Assembly: GCA_964573715.1 (NCBI GenBank)
Contig: CAZNKR010000023.1
Coordinates: forward strand, 1-33,886
Direction: 5' to 3'
Source of the DNA: SVEL01 sp964573715
Lineage (GTDB): Bacteria > Bacillota > Clostridia > Lachnospirales > Lachnospiraceae
Length of the DNA: 33,886 nt
Shown: positions 15,689-24,433 of the stretch, piece after piece
Layout: each line of letters opens with the position of its first letter
Numbering within the stretch: the stretch's first letter is position 1
Made by a program: the position numbers and the translations under genes
The notes under the pieces: generated by a model
Told to the model about the DNA's origin: nothing
Database searches by the model: none
What the model saw: the letters and a program-made list of their open reading frames with translations, nothing else

Positions 15689-16777
15689 TTAAGCTTCTGT
15701 TGTTTCTTCTGTAGCTTCTTCTGTTTCAGGCTCTAAAACTTTTTTGCTTAAGCTAATCTTCTTTTCATCAGCATTGAAGTCAACGATTTGAGCTTCAATT
15801 TCATCACCAATCTTAAGTGCATCAGAAGGTTTTTCAACATGTGCTCTTGAGATCTGAGAAACATGTAATAATGCATCAATACCAGGCTCTAATTCTACAA
15901 AAGCACCAAAGTCTGTCATTCTTGCAACTTTACCTGTTACAACTGTACCAACAGCATACTTGTCAGATGCACCTGTCCATGGGTTTGTGTTATCAAACTT
16001 AAGACTAAGAGCAATCTTTGTACCGTTAATTTCTTTAACGATAGCTTTAACTTCGTCTCCAACCTTGAATAGCTTCTTTGGATGATCAATTCTTCCCCAT
16101 GACATTTCTGAAATGTGAAGTAATCCATCAATACAGCCTAAATCTACGAAAGCACCAAAGTCAGTAACATTTTTAATTGTTCCTTCAACGATAGAACCTT
16201 CTGAAATCTTAGCAAGTAATTCTTCCTGAGCTGCTTTCTTAGTAGCAACTAATAACTGCTTACGATCACCAATAATTCTTCTCTTCTTAGGATTAAACTC
16301 TATAACAACGAATTCAATTTCTTGACCATTGTATTTTGTTAAATCCTTCTCGTAAGAATCTGAAACAAGACTTGCAGGTATAAATACCTTGCAATCATCA
16401 ACAACTACTGTAAGTCCACCAGCCATAACCTGAGTAACTGTAGCTTTTAACACTTCCTTGTTTTCGAAAGCTTCTTCTAACTTCTTGCTTCCCTTTTCTT
16501 GAGCCAATCTCTTGTAAGTTAACAATACCTGACCTTCACCATCATTAACTTTAAGAACTTTAGCTTCCATAGTATCGCCTACAGCAACAACTGTTGTAAG
16601 ATCAACATTAGGTGTGTTGGTATATTCGTTTCTAGTGATGATACCATCTGACTTGTAACCTATATTTAACACTATCTCATCTTCTTTTACACTGATGACT
16701 GTGCCTTCAACGATTTCTCCTGTTCTTATAGTTTTTAATGATGCTTCTAACATTTGTTCAAAACTTAATTCTGACAT
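15689..16777 (-). CDS. rpsA: S1 RNA-binding domain protein, ribosomal protein S1-like
   Basis: A 362-residue protein with four S1 (OB-fold) domains: about 16-85, 100-170, 185-255 and 270-340. The last two are canonical (VEGTIKNVTDFGAFVDLG...GLLHISEMSW and VTGKVARMTDFGAFVELEPG...LLHVSQISRAHV); domains 1 and 2 are more diverged. The acidic tail is EPETEEATEETTEA. It is the short, four-domain Firmicute form of S1, which helps mRNA bind to the 30S subunit. The ATG at 16777 is chosen over one six codons upstream because GAGGAGGT lies before it. Its start overlaps the end of ispH by 20 bases. In several clostridia the two are one fused protein. Confidence 0.92.
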   Translation of the reverse strand: MSELSFEQMLEASLKTIRTGEIVEGTVISVKEDEIVLNIGYKSDGIITRNEYTNTPNVDLTTVVAVGDTMEAKVLKVNDGEGQVLLTYKRLAQEKGSKKLEEAFENKEVLKATVTQVMAGGLTVVVDDCKVFIPASLVSDSYEKDLTKYNGQEIEFVVIEFNPKKRRIIGDRKQLLVATKKAAQEELLAKISEGSIVEGTIKNVTDFGAFVDLGCIDGLLHISEMSWGRIDHPKKLFKVGDEVKAIVKEINGTKIALSLKFDNTNPWTGASDKYAVGTVVTGKVARMTDFGAFVELEPGIDALLHVSQISRAHVEKPSDALKIGDEIEAQIVDFNADEKKISLSKKVLEPETEEATEETTEA

Positions 16778-17618
16778 AATTTTGAACCTCCTCAATAATA
16801 TTTTTTGGGGTAGATGCCCCAGCTGTAATACCTATCAAATTAGATGGTAATAACTTCATTTTTTTTAAATCTTCACAGGTTTGAATAAAATACGTTTTTT
16901 CACATTCTTCCTTGCAGATTTCATAAAGCTTTTGTGTGTTTGAGCTTGTCTTCCCGCCGATTACTATCATCGTGTCCACGCTCCTTGCTATTTCTCTTGC
17001 TTCGACTTGTCTTTCATTCGTAGCATTACAAATAGTATTAACAACTATTATATCATATAACTTTTTGTCAAGAATTTCAACTAAAACATTAAATTTCTTG
17101 TAATTAAATGTCGTTTGGGATACAATACATAGCTTTGCTTCAGTATTTGTATAAAAATTCTTTGCTTCTTCCTCTGTATTTATAACTGTAGTTTTAGAAA
17201 AACACCATCCTTTTATACCTTCAACTTCTGGATGAGCATCATTTCCAATTATTAAAATTTCATATCCTTGATTACTTTTTTCAAATACAGTTTTGTGAAT
17301 TTTTTTAACAAAAGGACAAGTTGCATCAATCAATTTCATTCCCTTTGATTCTAAACTATCATAAACAGCTTTAGATACACCATGTGAACGAATGACTACC
17401 GTTCCTTTTTTTAGTTCATCAAACTCTTTCAATGAATTAACAACTGTAACGCCCTTACTTTCAAGATCATAAACAACCTGTTCATTATGAATAATTGGAC
17501 CAAATGTATATATAATTTCTCCATTTTCTTTAGCTTTTTTTATTTGTTCATACACTGTATCTATAGCTCTTTGAACCCCAAAACAAAAGCCAGCACTTTC
17601 AGCAAGTTTTATTTGCAT
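16758..17618 (-). CDS. ispH: 4-hydroxy-3-methylbut-2-enyl diphosphate reductase
   Basis: A 286-residue IspH (LytB), the [4Fe-4S] enzyme making IPP and DMAPP in the last step of the MEP isoprenoid pathway. The three cluster cysteines are visible in GFCFGV (Cys12), DATCPFV (near residue 97) and TICNATNERQ (near residue 197). The substrate-binding histidines and Thr/Glu sites (IIHNEQVV, IRSHGV, GNDAHPEV, SQTTFN, TAGASTP) are also present. It overlaps cmk upstream by 10 bases and rpsA downstream by 20 bases, so the three genes are translationally linked. Confidence 0.96.
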   Translation of the reverse strand: MQIKLAESAGFCFGVQRAIDTVYEQIKKAKENGEIIYTFGPIIHNEQVVYDLESKGVTVVNSLKEFDELKKGTVVIRSHGVSKAVYDSLESKGMKLIDATCPFVKKIHKTVFEKSNQGYEILIIGNDAHPEVEGIKGWCFSKTTVINTEEEAKNFYTNTEAKLCIVSQTTFNYKKFNVLVEILDKKLYDIIVVNTICNATNERQVEAREIARSVDTMIVIGGKTSSNTQKLYEICKEECEKTYFIQTCEDLKKMKLLPSNLIGITAGASTPKNIIEEVQNYVRIKF

Positions 17619-18286
17619 ACTTTGCTTTTCCTTTCAACATATATTTCAACAATTTTAGAAACAACTTCATCAATATTCATATTTGAAGAATCTAGTAAAA
17701 TCGCATCCTCTGCCATCGTTAGTGGTGAAATTTCTCTATGCATATCTCTGTAATCTCTATCAATAATATCCTTTTCAATATCATCAAGATTACAATCTAT
17801 ATTTTTTTCACATAATTCCTTGTATCTTCTTTGGGCTCTAGTTCTAGAACTGGCTGTTAAATATATCTTCAAAAATGCATTTTTAAGTACACAAGTACCT
17901 ATATCTCTTCCATCCATAATAACATTTTGTTCTGTGGCAATATGTCTTTGGAGTTCAACTAGTTTTTCTCTAACCGATGCATACACAGAAATTGCAGATG
18001 TCATATTTCCAACTGCTTCTGTTCTAATTAATCCATTAACATTTTCACCACACAAGTAAACAACCTGAGTATCATCTACATAAGAAATAGATACTTCAAG
18101 ATTTTTACATATTTGCTCTACCTTATCCTTTTCATCCGCTTTCACACCAGCCCTAATGCATGCCAATGCCATAGCGCGGTACATTGAACCTGTATCAACA
18201 TAGATATATCCTAATTTATGTGCTACAAGCTTAGCTATTGTACTTTTGCCAGCACCTGCTGGACCATCAATTGCAATATTATACAT
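17609..18286 (-). CDS. cmk: Cytidylate kinase
   Basis: A 225-residue CMP/dCMP kinase, transferring phosphate from ATP to (d)CMP for RNA and DNA synthesis. The P-loop is IAIDGPAGAGKSTIAK at the N-terminus; YVDTGSMYRAMAL binds CMP, MDGRDIGTCVLKNAFLKIYL is the family block, and SSRTRAQRRYKEL and DRDYRDMHREISPL complete it. A GTG four codons upstream is in frame; ATG at 18286 is chosen because GAGG lies seven bases before it. The cmk-ispH-rpsA order is a well-known clostridial arrangement. Confidence 0.95.
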   Translation of the reverse strand: MYNIAIDGPAGAGKSTIAKLVAHKLGYIYVDTGSMYRAMALACIRAGVKADEKDKVEQICKNLEVSISYVDDTQVVYLCGENVNGLIRTEAVGNMTSAISVYASVREKLVELQRHIATEQNVIMDGRDIGTCVLKNAFLKIYLTASSRTRAQRRYKELCEKNIDCNLDDIEKDIIDRDYRDMHREISPLTMAEDAILLDSSNMNIDEVVSKIVEIYVERKSKVCK

Positions 18287-18300
18287 ATTATTCCTCACTT

Positions 18301-19533
18301 TTAGTTTATGCTTATTCCTGCCAGATATCCTGTAGAATAAGCTATTTGTAAATTGTATCCACCAGTAAGTGCATCAATATCTAGCACTTCTCCAGCAAAA
18401 TAAAGGTTATGTACTAACTTTGACTCCATAGTACTTGGATTAACCTCTTTTATATTAATACCACCTCTTGTAATAATTGCTTCATTAAATCCCCTAGTTG
18501 AAACAATAGTTATTTTAAATTCTTTTAGTATCATAACAAGCTTATGACGTTCTTCTTTTGTTATTTCATTTACTTTTTTGAATTCATCAATCCCCGATAA
18601 TTTTATCACTATTGGAATAAGTTTTTTGGGCAATAATTCATTGAGAGAATTTCTAAAATCTTTATTTATATTATTACCAAAATCTCTTGTTATTCTATCA
18701 TCAAGTTCATTAATTGATAAAGCTGGTTTTAAATCAATATTCATATATACATCATTATCACCATTAATTTTTTCTGTCAAGTAGCTGCTTGAACTAAGAA
18801 CAACTGGACCACTAACGCCAAAATGGGTAAATAGCATTTCACCAAAGTCTGAATATAGCTTTTTTCCATTAACATAAAAGCTTGCTTCGATATTCTTAAG
18901 AGAAAGGCCTTGTAACAATGGTATAAAATCTTCAGCTGTATTATAAGGTACTAGGGACGGAAATAATTTTGTCAATGTATGTCCTAACGATTTTGCAAAT
19001 TTATATCCATCTCCATTTGAACCAGTTGTCTGATATGAAAATCCACCAGTTGTGACTATAACAGCATCTGCATATATCTTAGTACCTTTAGATAGCACAA
19101 TGCCCTTTACAACATTATCATCAACCAATATATTTTTAACTTCGTTCTCAAGATGAATATCTACTTTTAATTCTTTTAATTTTCTAGTAAGTGCAGCTAT
19201 AACATCATATGATTTATCTGAAAGTGGAAAAACACGATTTCCACGTTCTATTTTTGTAGGTGTACCATATTCATTTAAAAGTGAAATAATATCTTCATTT
19301 GTAAAGGTATAAAAGGCACTATATAGAAATTTATTATTCTTTATCACATTATTGAATAATACATCCATATCAGAAGCATTTGTAATATTGCATCTTCCTT
19401 TTCCTGTAATATACATTTTCTTTCCAAGCTTCTCGTTTTTTTCGTAAATAGAAGCCTTGTGTCCTATGCTTCCGGCAGCAATAGCAGCAAGCATACCAGC
19501 CGCTCCTCCACCTACTATAATAACATTTGCCAT
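18301..19533 (-). CDS. FAD-dependent oxidoreductase, HI0933/YhiN family
   Basis: A 410-residue flavoprotein of the HI0933-like (YhiN) family. The dinucleotide-binding motif VIIVGGGAAGMLAAIAAGS opens the protein, then EKNEKLGKKMYITGKGRCNITNA, the family signature. VIVTTGGFSYQTTGSNGDGY, MLFTHFGVSGPVVLSSSSYL and the C-terminal FAGEVLDIDALTGGYNLQIAYSTG bind FAD. The physiological substrate is not known. It begins the run yhiN-like, cmk, ispH, rpsA, cheR (14 bases to cmk). AAAGGAA lies ahead of the start. Upstream is the 29-bp tandem repeat. Confidence 0.92.
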   Translation of the reverse strand: MANVIIVGGGAAGMLAAIAAGSIGHKASIYEKNEKLGKKMYITGKGRCNITNASDMDVLFNNVIKNNKFLYSAFYTFTNEDIISLLNEYGTPTKIERGNRVFPLSDKSYDVIAALTRKLKELKVDIHLENEVKNILVDDNVVKGIVLSKGTKIYADAVIVTTGGFSYQTTGSNGDGYKFAKSLGHTLTKLFPSLVPYNTAEDFIPLLQGLSLKNIEASFYVNGKKLYSDFGEMLFTHFGVSGPVVLSSSSYLTEKINGDNDVYMNIDLKPALSINELDDRITRDFGNNINKDFRNSLNELLPKKLIPIVIKLSGIDEFKKVNEITKEERHKLVMILKEFKITIVSTRGFNEAIITRGGINIKEVNPSTMESKLVHNLYFAGEVLDIDALTGGYNLQIAYSTGYLAGISIN

Positions 19534-19552
19534 ATTATTTTCCTTTAATATT

Positions 19553-19668
19553 ATTGTTTATATTGATTTTAGTTTATTTTTATTGTTTATATTGATTTTA
19601 GTTTATTTTTATTATTTATATTGATTTTAGTTTGTTTTTATTGTTTATATTGATTTTAGTTTATTTTT
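19553..19668. repeat. 29-bp tandem repeat, four copies
   Basis: Units at 19553-19581, 19582-19610, 19611-19639 and 19640-19668. Copies 1, 2 and 4 are identical (starting ATTGTTTATATTGATTTTAG); copy 3 has two substitutions. The array fills most of the 153-base space between the RpiR-type gene and the yhiN-like gene, just upstream of the latter. Read on the minus strand each unit offers AT-rich boxes (TAAAAT, TATAAA). No spacers, so it is not a CRISPR array. It is a minisatellite-type array. Confidence 0.95.
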
Positions 19669-19686
19669 ATTTAGTAAAATATTTCT

Positions 19687-20568
19687 TTAAATTATATCTT
19701 CACTAATCATATTTATCTCATCCTTGTCATATATCTGATAATCCTGCCATAATCTTTCAAGCTCTTCCATCGTAGCAATGGATTTTTCTTGATTTTTAAT
19801 AAATAAAGCAACAATTATTGAATTAATAACACTTAGAGGAGCCACCAATGAATCCACAATAGATGCCATCTCGCTTCTGGCTGTAAGATTACAAGCTGAA
19901 TATAAACACATAGGAGAATGTACACTATCCGTTATAGAAATAACTTTGGCATTTCTGTCATTTGCATATTCCATTGCCTTTAAGGTTCTCATAGAATATC
20001 TAGGAAAACTTATGCCCACAAAGCAGTCATTCTTATTTATTCGTATCATTTGTTCAAACAGTTCACTTAAGCTATTGGTATCTAATACCACAACATTATC
20101 ACAAATCATATTTAGGTAAAAACCCAAAAAATCAGCTAAAGGTTTACAACTACGTATACCGCAAATATATATTTTCTTAGAATTATCTAATATATTTAGG
20201 GCTAATTCAAAAGAAGCTTTATCAATAGAATCTAAAGTAAGCTTGATTTTTTCTGCATCAGCAGTTAGAACATTTTTAAGAATATCCTGCTTTGATAAAT
20301 CCTTATTTTTTATTTCAATTCTCTCGATTGAGGATAACTTTTCTGAAACTAACTCTTCTAAAGATTTTTGAAACTTTGGATAACCATCATATCCTAGTAA
20401 AGAAGCATATCTAACAACAGTAGATTCACTTACCGAAACAGCCTCTCCAAGAGATGCTGCAGTCATAAATACTGCCTTGTCAAAATTTGATAATATGTAA
20501 TTTGTTATTTTCTTTTGCCCTTTGCTCATTTTAGGAAAGAGCTCATTCATTCTGTCAATTAATTCCAT
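19687..20568 (-). CDS. MurR/RpiR family transcriptional regulator
   Basis: A 293-residue regulator with an N-terminal helix-turn-helix (residues about 1-77, including SLGEAVSVSESTVVRYASLLG) and a C-terminal SIS sugar-phosphate-binding domain (about 110-250, with KIYICGIRSCKPLADFLGFY and SFPRYSMRTLKAMEYA). RpiR proteins sense phosphorylated sugars and control sugar catabolism genes. No sugar operon adjoins it here, so its target is unknown. It has its own promoter with an inverted repeat just upstream (20633-20659), suggesting autoregulation. It appears to be a single-gene unit. Confidence 0.9.
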   Translation of the reverse strand: MELIDRMNELFPKMSKGQKKITNYILSNFDKAVFMTAASLGEAVSVSESTVVRYASLLGYDGYPKFQKSLEELVSEKLSSIERIEIKNKDLSKQDILKNVLTADAEKIKLTLDSIDKASFELALNILDNSKKIYICGIRSCKPLADFLGFYLNMICDNVVVLDTNSLSELFEQMIRINKNDCFVGISFPRYSMRTLKAMEYANDRNAKVISITDSVHSPMCLYSACNLTARSEMASIVDSLVAPLSVINSIIVALFIKNQEKSIATMEELERLWQDYQIYDKDEINMISEDII

Positions 20569-20598
20569 ATAGCACCTACTGTTAAATTGAATAGTTAG

Positions 20599-20627
20599 AT
20601 TATACCATTAAGAATAAAAAAAGTAAA
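20599..20627 (-). promoter_or_regulatory. Promoter of the RpiR-type gene
   Basis: Minus-strand TTTACT (20622-20627) and TATAAT (20599-20604), 17-base spacer, about 30 bases before the start codon. A second possible -35, TTGACA, lies at 20649-20654 with a poorer -10. Confidence 0.65.
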
Positions 20628-20632
20628 ATATC

Positions 20633-20659
20633 GAAACTTTCACGTTACTGTCAAGTTTC
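20633..20659. promoter_or_regulatory. Inverted repeat, candidate RpiR operator
   Basis: GAAACTT (20633-20639) and AAGTTTC (20653-20659) are perfect inverted arms centred just upstream of the -35 box of the RpiR-type gene. Position and symmetry suit a dimeric regulator site. Assignment to this regulator is inference. Confidence 0.4.
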
Positions 20660-20712
20660 TATATCAGCTACATCTACAAAATTATTAGAAACGTGTGCAG
20701 TTAGGCGTAACA

Positions 20713-20748
20713 AAAAAAACAGAAAGTCAACCAACTTTCTGTTTTTAT
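20713..20748 (-). terminator. Terminator after the LuxR-type regulator
   Basis: Stem AACAGAAAGT / ACTTTCTGTT (20718-20743) with a six-base loop and a run of eight T on the minus strand. A-runs on the other side make it possibly bidirectional. It lies about 110 bases past the stop of the LuxR-type gene; two weak hairpins (20779-20798, 20808-20829) sit between. Confidence 0.85.
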
Positions 20749-20857
20749 TTATTTTATATACAAACCAAACACTCCGCAAATATTGTATAAACAATATTCG
20801 ATTTTGTAACCTACCCAAAAGTATAGGTTATCTTTCCAAAAAAATGTATTTTTGGTT

Positions 20858-23305
20858 TTATTCAATAATTCCCAGTTCTTTTGCATTTCCAACCGCCATA
20901 GTTCTATTTTTAGCACATAATTTATTCATTATATTTTTAATATGAAATTTTACGGTTGGTTCTTTAATATCCATATATTTAGCAATATCAGCATTGGTCT
21001 TTCCTTCTGCAACAAGCCTTATAACCACTAATTCTGTTTCTGTTAATAGTACATTATCTATAAGCTTTTCCTCTAGATAATGTGGATATTTTTCTGACAT
21101 TTTTGTCATTTCCTCATGAATTTTCTCTATAAAACTACGTTTTTCTCCTGTATACTTTTTAAACAAGTCCTTATAAACTAGATTGTATACAGGCATAAGT
21201 GCAGCTCCTTCATCCGCTAATATTCTAACAAAACCACATACATATGCTTTATCTATTGCATAAATTATATTGGTTTTCATTTTATCAAAATTTTTCATTC
21301 TATAACATATAATTGATTTATATAAATAAACTTTTATCAATATATAGTTTCTGTTATAGTTATTAGCATAATATTCTAGAAGTTCTAATATACCTAAAGC
21401 CTCCATATGTTTTCCAAACATAATACAAATTTTGGCATATGTCATATATGTAAGTCTGTCTGTAATAAAAAAGCTATCATCCCCTTTTGGTGCATACCTT
21501 TTTCTCCATTCTAAAGCTTCTTTTCTATCACCCAAATATAATTTCAAATCCATAATTGAGCAGGATATATTATTTCTAAGATATTTATTATCACCATTTT
21601 CACATAATGAATATATTTTATTTAAAATATCCAAAGCTTCATTATAATCCCCCACTGACATATACAATCTGCTAAGTATGGCTCTTCCTGCATATGCTGC
21701 ACGCATAGTACCTTTAATACATGCATCAGTAATTCCAACTGTTAGACTCAAAACAGCATCCTCAAGACGATTCATTTCATAAAATGTTTCCCCAAGACAA
21801 ATATCCGCAACACCGGAAAACTCATAACCAAATACCTTTACTAAGGTTTTAGATATTCTACTATATATTTTTTCATGCATCCTACAATACTTTGAAAGAT
21901 CAATAGCACCATTAATTACCGAAGGCATTGCAGCTGTAGGACTAACATTGCTTATTGGCAAATCCTCTTCATTGACCCATTTTAATGTATATTCAATTTT
22001 AGAAAAAACCTGTATTGCCGTTTGATGTGGCAACACAGCTAATGTATGTGCCAAAGTCTTGTTAGCAATTCCAAATCCAAAAGAATTTTTCTCATCAATA
22101 GCTTTTTTATATAATTTCTTAAGATAATACTTACATTCATCAATTTTAAGACTATATGACATTATTAATGTCTTAACACCCAATAACCTTGGTGAAGAAA
22201 GAATGGTTTCTTCAGAAATAATATCAATATATTTTGCGCACCATTTTGTAAAATAGCTACAATCGGCTCTTTCACACATTTTAATAATAAATTTTGTAAA
22301 TTCGTCCAAATTTTTAGATGAGTAGTAACATCTCATTGCATCTTCATAATTACCTATTTGCTCATAACATTTTGCTACGCAAACAAATTTATCACCTTCA
22401 TGCAAAGACATATACTGTCTTATTTTATCAGTGAAATAAGTTGATATTATATCATTAAATCTATATTCACCATTTGCATATTCTTCTAATACACTTGAAT
22501 AATCAATAAGTTTATATAAATTTTCGTCTATTTCATCGCCATAAGCCATTTTAATCATTGTAATATTAAAGGTGTCAAACAATGACAATAAAACAATCGC
22601 CCTATTTAAAGGAGCAATAATAAAATTCTTTGAAGATTCTTCAAAATACTCTAATACATATTTTTGGGTAAGACTTATATTATTATTAATATCTGTATGT
22701 CCAGTATTTATCAATGCTGATAAAATTGTAAAAGCAACCGGCAATCCCTTTAATTTAGTAGTATATTCCAATATTTGTTCTTTTGATAAATGGTAATTTT
22801 CAGAAATATTCTTTTTAAAATATACTTCTGCCATCATCGTATTAAATACAAGCTTTGTTGAATCATAGACAAAAAGTCTCTTTTTAGGAACTAATTTCAT
22901 AATCCATGAAGGTGCTTTTGCTCTTCCAACTATAGCGACATCAACAAAGGGATAATTAATACATATAGATTCTAAATTTTCAATTATGTTATTTTGAATG
23001 GTTTTATCAAAAATTGAATGAATATTATCTAAAATAAGTATTGATTTTACTCTTTTTTTCTTTGATTGTGCCACGAATTGATTAATTAACTCAATAATAT
23101 TTGTTTTTTTACTACAATCAATACGTTCATAGAATCTATACTTAGACTTGGCAAAAAACATTATCTGCATTGTCTTTCCAAGTCCTGAAGTACCACCAAG
23201 ATACATAATCTTATAGTTTTTAAGTATGTTCTTCCATTCAGAATGAATATCAAGATCGGTTATTACACCATCTTCACTTTCTATAATATTATTAAAATTT
23301 GTCAT
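20858..23305 (-). CDS. Large ATP-binding LuxR-family regulator (MalT/LAL type)
   Basis: An 815-residue regulator. Residues about 30-250 form a STAND-type ATPase with Walker A GGTSGLGKT (37-45) and Walker B SILILDN (near 95). Residues about 300-700 are helical repeats resembling TPR (for example YEQIGNYEDAMRCYYS, YMSVGDYNEALDILNKIY). The last 65 residues are a LuxR helix-turn-helix (LTETELVVIRLVAEGKTNAD, IKEPTVKFHIKNIMNKL). This is the layout of MalT, where inducer and ATP drive oligomerisation and DNA binding. The inducer and target genes here are unknown. It begins 52 bases after cysK with no clear terminator between, so read-through from cysK is likely. AAAGGA precedes the ATG. Confidence 0.9.
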   Translation of the reverse strand: MTNFNNIIESEDGVITDLDIHSEWKNILKNYKIMYLGGTSGLGKTMQIMFFAKSKYRFYERIDCSKKTNIIELINQFVAQSKKKRVKSILILDNIHSIFDKTIQNNIIENLESICINYPFVDVAIVGRAKAPSWIMKLVPKKRLFVYDSTKLVFNTMMAEVYFKKNISENYHLSKEQILEYTTKLKGLPVAFTILSALINTGHTDINNNISLTQKYVLEYFEESSKNFIIAPLNRAIVLLSLFDTFNITMIKMAYGDEIDENLYKLIDYSSVLEEYANGEYRFNDIISTYFTDKIRQYMSLHEGDKFVCVAKCYEQIGNYEDAMRCYYSSKNLDEFTKFIIKMCERADCSYFTKWCAKYIDIISEETILSSPRLLGVKTLIMSYSLKIDECKYYLKKLYKKAIDEKNSFGFGIANKTLAHTLAVLPHQTAIQVFSKIEYTLKWVNEEDLPISNVSPTAAMPSVINGAIDLSKYCRMHEKIYSRISKTLVKVFGYEFSGVADICLGETFYEMNRLEDAVLSLTVGITDACIKGTMRAAYAGRAILSRLYMSVGDYNEALDILNKIYSLCENGDNKYLRNNISCSIMDLKLYLGDRKEALEWRKRYAPKGDDSFFITDRLTYMTYAKICIMFGKHMEALGILELLEYYANNYNRNYILIKVYLYKSIICYRMKNFDKMKTNIIYAIDKAYVCGFVRILADEGAALMPVYNLVYKDLFKKYTGEKRSFIEKIHEEMTKMSEKYPHYLEEKLIDNVLLTETELVVIRLVAEGKTNADIAKYMDIKEPTVKFHIKNIMNKLCAKNRTMAVGNAKELGIIE

Positions 23306-23357
23306 AGGAATCCTTTTACAATTAAATTAAATAAAAATCAGCAAACTTGAAATATCT

Positions 23358-24284
23358 TTAAAAAAGATCTGTTGATAAGTATCTCATACCTGTATCTGGC
23401 AACAATGTAACTATTCTCTTTCCTTTATTTTCAGTTTTTTTTGCTAATTCATATGCGCATGCAATAGCAGCACCTGAGGAAATACCACAAAATATACCAT
23501 CGGTTTTTGCTATTTCTCTTGCATATTTGTAGGCATCTTCATCTGTGCAGGTCATAACTTCATCCACTACATTTGAATCATATATCTTTGGAACAAAGCC
23601 TGCACCTATTCCTTGAATTTTATGTTTACCAGCTATACCGCCTGAAAGAACTGAACTATTAGATGGTTCCACAGCAACAATTTTAATTGAAGGATTGAAT
23701 TTTTTAAGCGCCCTTCCTGTACCAACTACAGTACCACAAGTACCAGCTGTTGCAACAAAAATGTCAATTTTACCATCTGTATCATTTATTATCTCTGGTC
23801 CTGTTGTTAACTCATGAGCCCTTGGATTTGATTCATTTTCAAACTGACCTAAAACAATAGCATTTCCATATTCTTCTTTTAATTCATTTGCTTTATCGAT
23901 AGCTCCTTGCATGCCCTTTGAACCTTCAGTAAGAACAACCTTTGTTCCAAAAGCTTCCACCATCTTAATTCTTTCAACACTCATTGAATCAGGAATAGTA
24001 AGCACCAATTTCATGCCTCGTGTTGCTGCTACAAATGCAAGACCAATTCCTGTGTTTCCGCTAGTTGGTTCAATTAAAATAGTATCTTGATTTATAGTTC
24101 CTTTTTCAATACCATCTTCAATCATCCTTAATGCCACTCTATCCTTTGAACTACCCAGTGGATTAAAAAATTCTATTTTTGCATCAATTTCACAATCTAA
24201 ATTATGTTTTTTTTCAAAATTTGTAAGTTCAACTAAAGGAGTATTTCCAATTAATTCTTCAAGACTATTATAAATATTGCTCAT
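23358..24284 (-). CDS. cysK: Cysteine synthase (O-acetylserine sulfhydrylase)
   Basis: A 308-residue PLP enzyme making cysteine from O-acetylserine and sulfide. LIGNTPLVEL opens the fold, NPLGSSKDRVALRMI carries the PLP lysine (Lys47), PTSGNTGIGLAFVAA is the substrate-binding loop, GTCGTVVGTGRALK the phosphate loop and GIFCGISSGAA the C-terminal block. The size is normal for CysK. It has a promoter at 24326-24354; I see no T-box or SAM riboswitch in the 149-base leader region. The next gene on the strand is the large LuxR-type regulator. Confidence 0.94.
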   Translation of the reverse strand: MSNIYNSLEELIGNTPLVELTNFEKKHNLDCEIDAKIEFFNPLGSSKDRVALRMIEDGIEKGTINQDTILIEPTSGNTGIGLAFVAATRGMKLVLTIPDSMSVERIKMVEAFGTKVVLTEGSKGMQGAIDKANELKEEYGNAIVLGQFENESNPRAHELTTGPEIINDTDGKIDIFVATAGTCGTVVGTGRALKKFNPSIKIVAVEPSNSSVLSGGIAGKHKIQGIGAGFVPKIYDSNVVDEVMTCTDEDAYKYAREIAKTDGIFCGISSGAAIACAYELAKKTENKGKRIVTLLPDTGMRYLSTDLF

Positions 24285-24325
24285 AAAACACCATCCATTC
24301 TGTATTATAATAAATTATTAATCTA

Positions 24326-24354
24326 ATTATATCATATAAATTTCAATTCGTTAA
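24326..24354 (-). promoter_or_regulatory. Promoter of cysK
   Basis: Minus-strand TTAACG (24349-24354) and TATAAT (24326-24331), 17-base spacer, about 42 bases before the start codon. The -35 box lies within the T-tract side of the preceding terminator, a compact arrangement. Confidence 0.55.
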
Positions 24355-24422
24355 AAAAATGCCTATATATTTATGTTTTACAATACAATTTTCATATTGT
24401 ACAAACATCATATATAGGCATA
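24352..24422 (-). terminator. Terminator of the Na+-pump operon
   Basis: A long, interrupted stem: ATGCCTATATAT near 24359 pairs with its complement ending at 24422, with inner pairing of the CAATAC/GTATTG type. A T-run follows on the minus strand (24352-24358). It closes the five-gene operon that ends with oadA. Confidence 0.8.
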
Positions 24423-24433
24423 AATTTATAGTT

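Noticed and set aside
19553..19668. CRISPR array
   Set aside because: The 29-bp units are directly adjacent with no spacers, and no cas genes are near.
20779..20829. Small RNA or riboswitch from the two hairpins after the LuxR-type gene
   Set aside because: AATATTGT/ACAATATT and AACCTA/TAGGTT are short, AT-rich or long-looped, and have no promoter; likely just 3'-UTR structure.
24285..24433. Riboswitch or T-box ahead of cysK
   Set aside because: The only structure is the long hairpin with a T-tract closing the preceding operon; no T-box or SAM-type conserved sequences seen.
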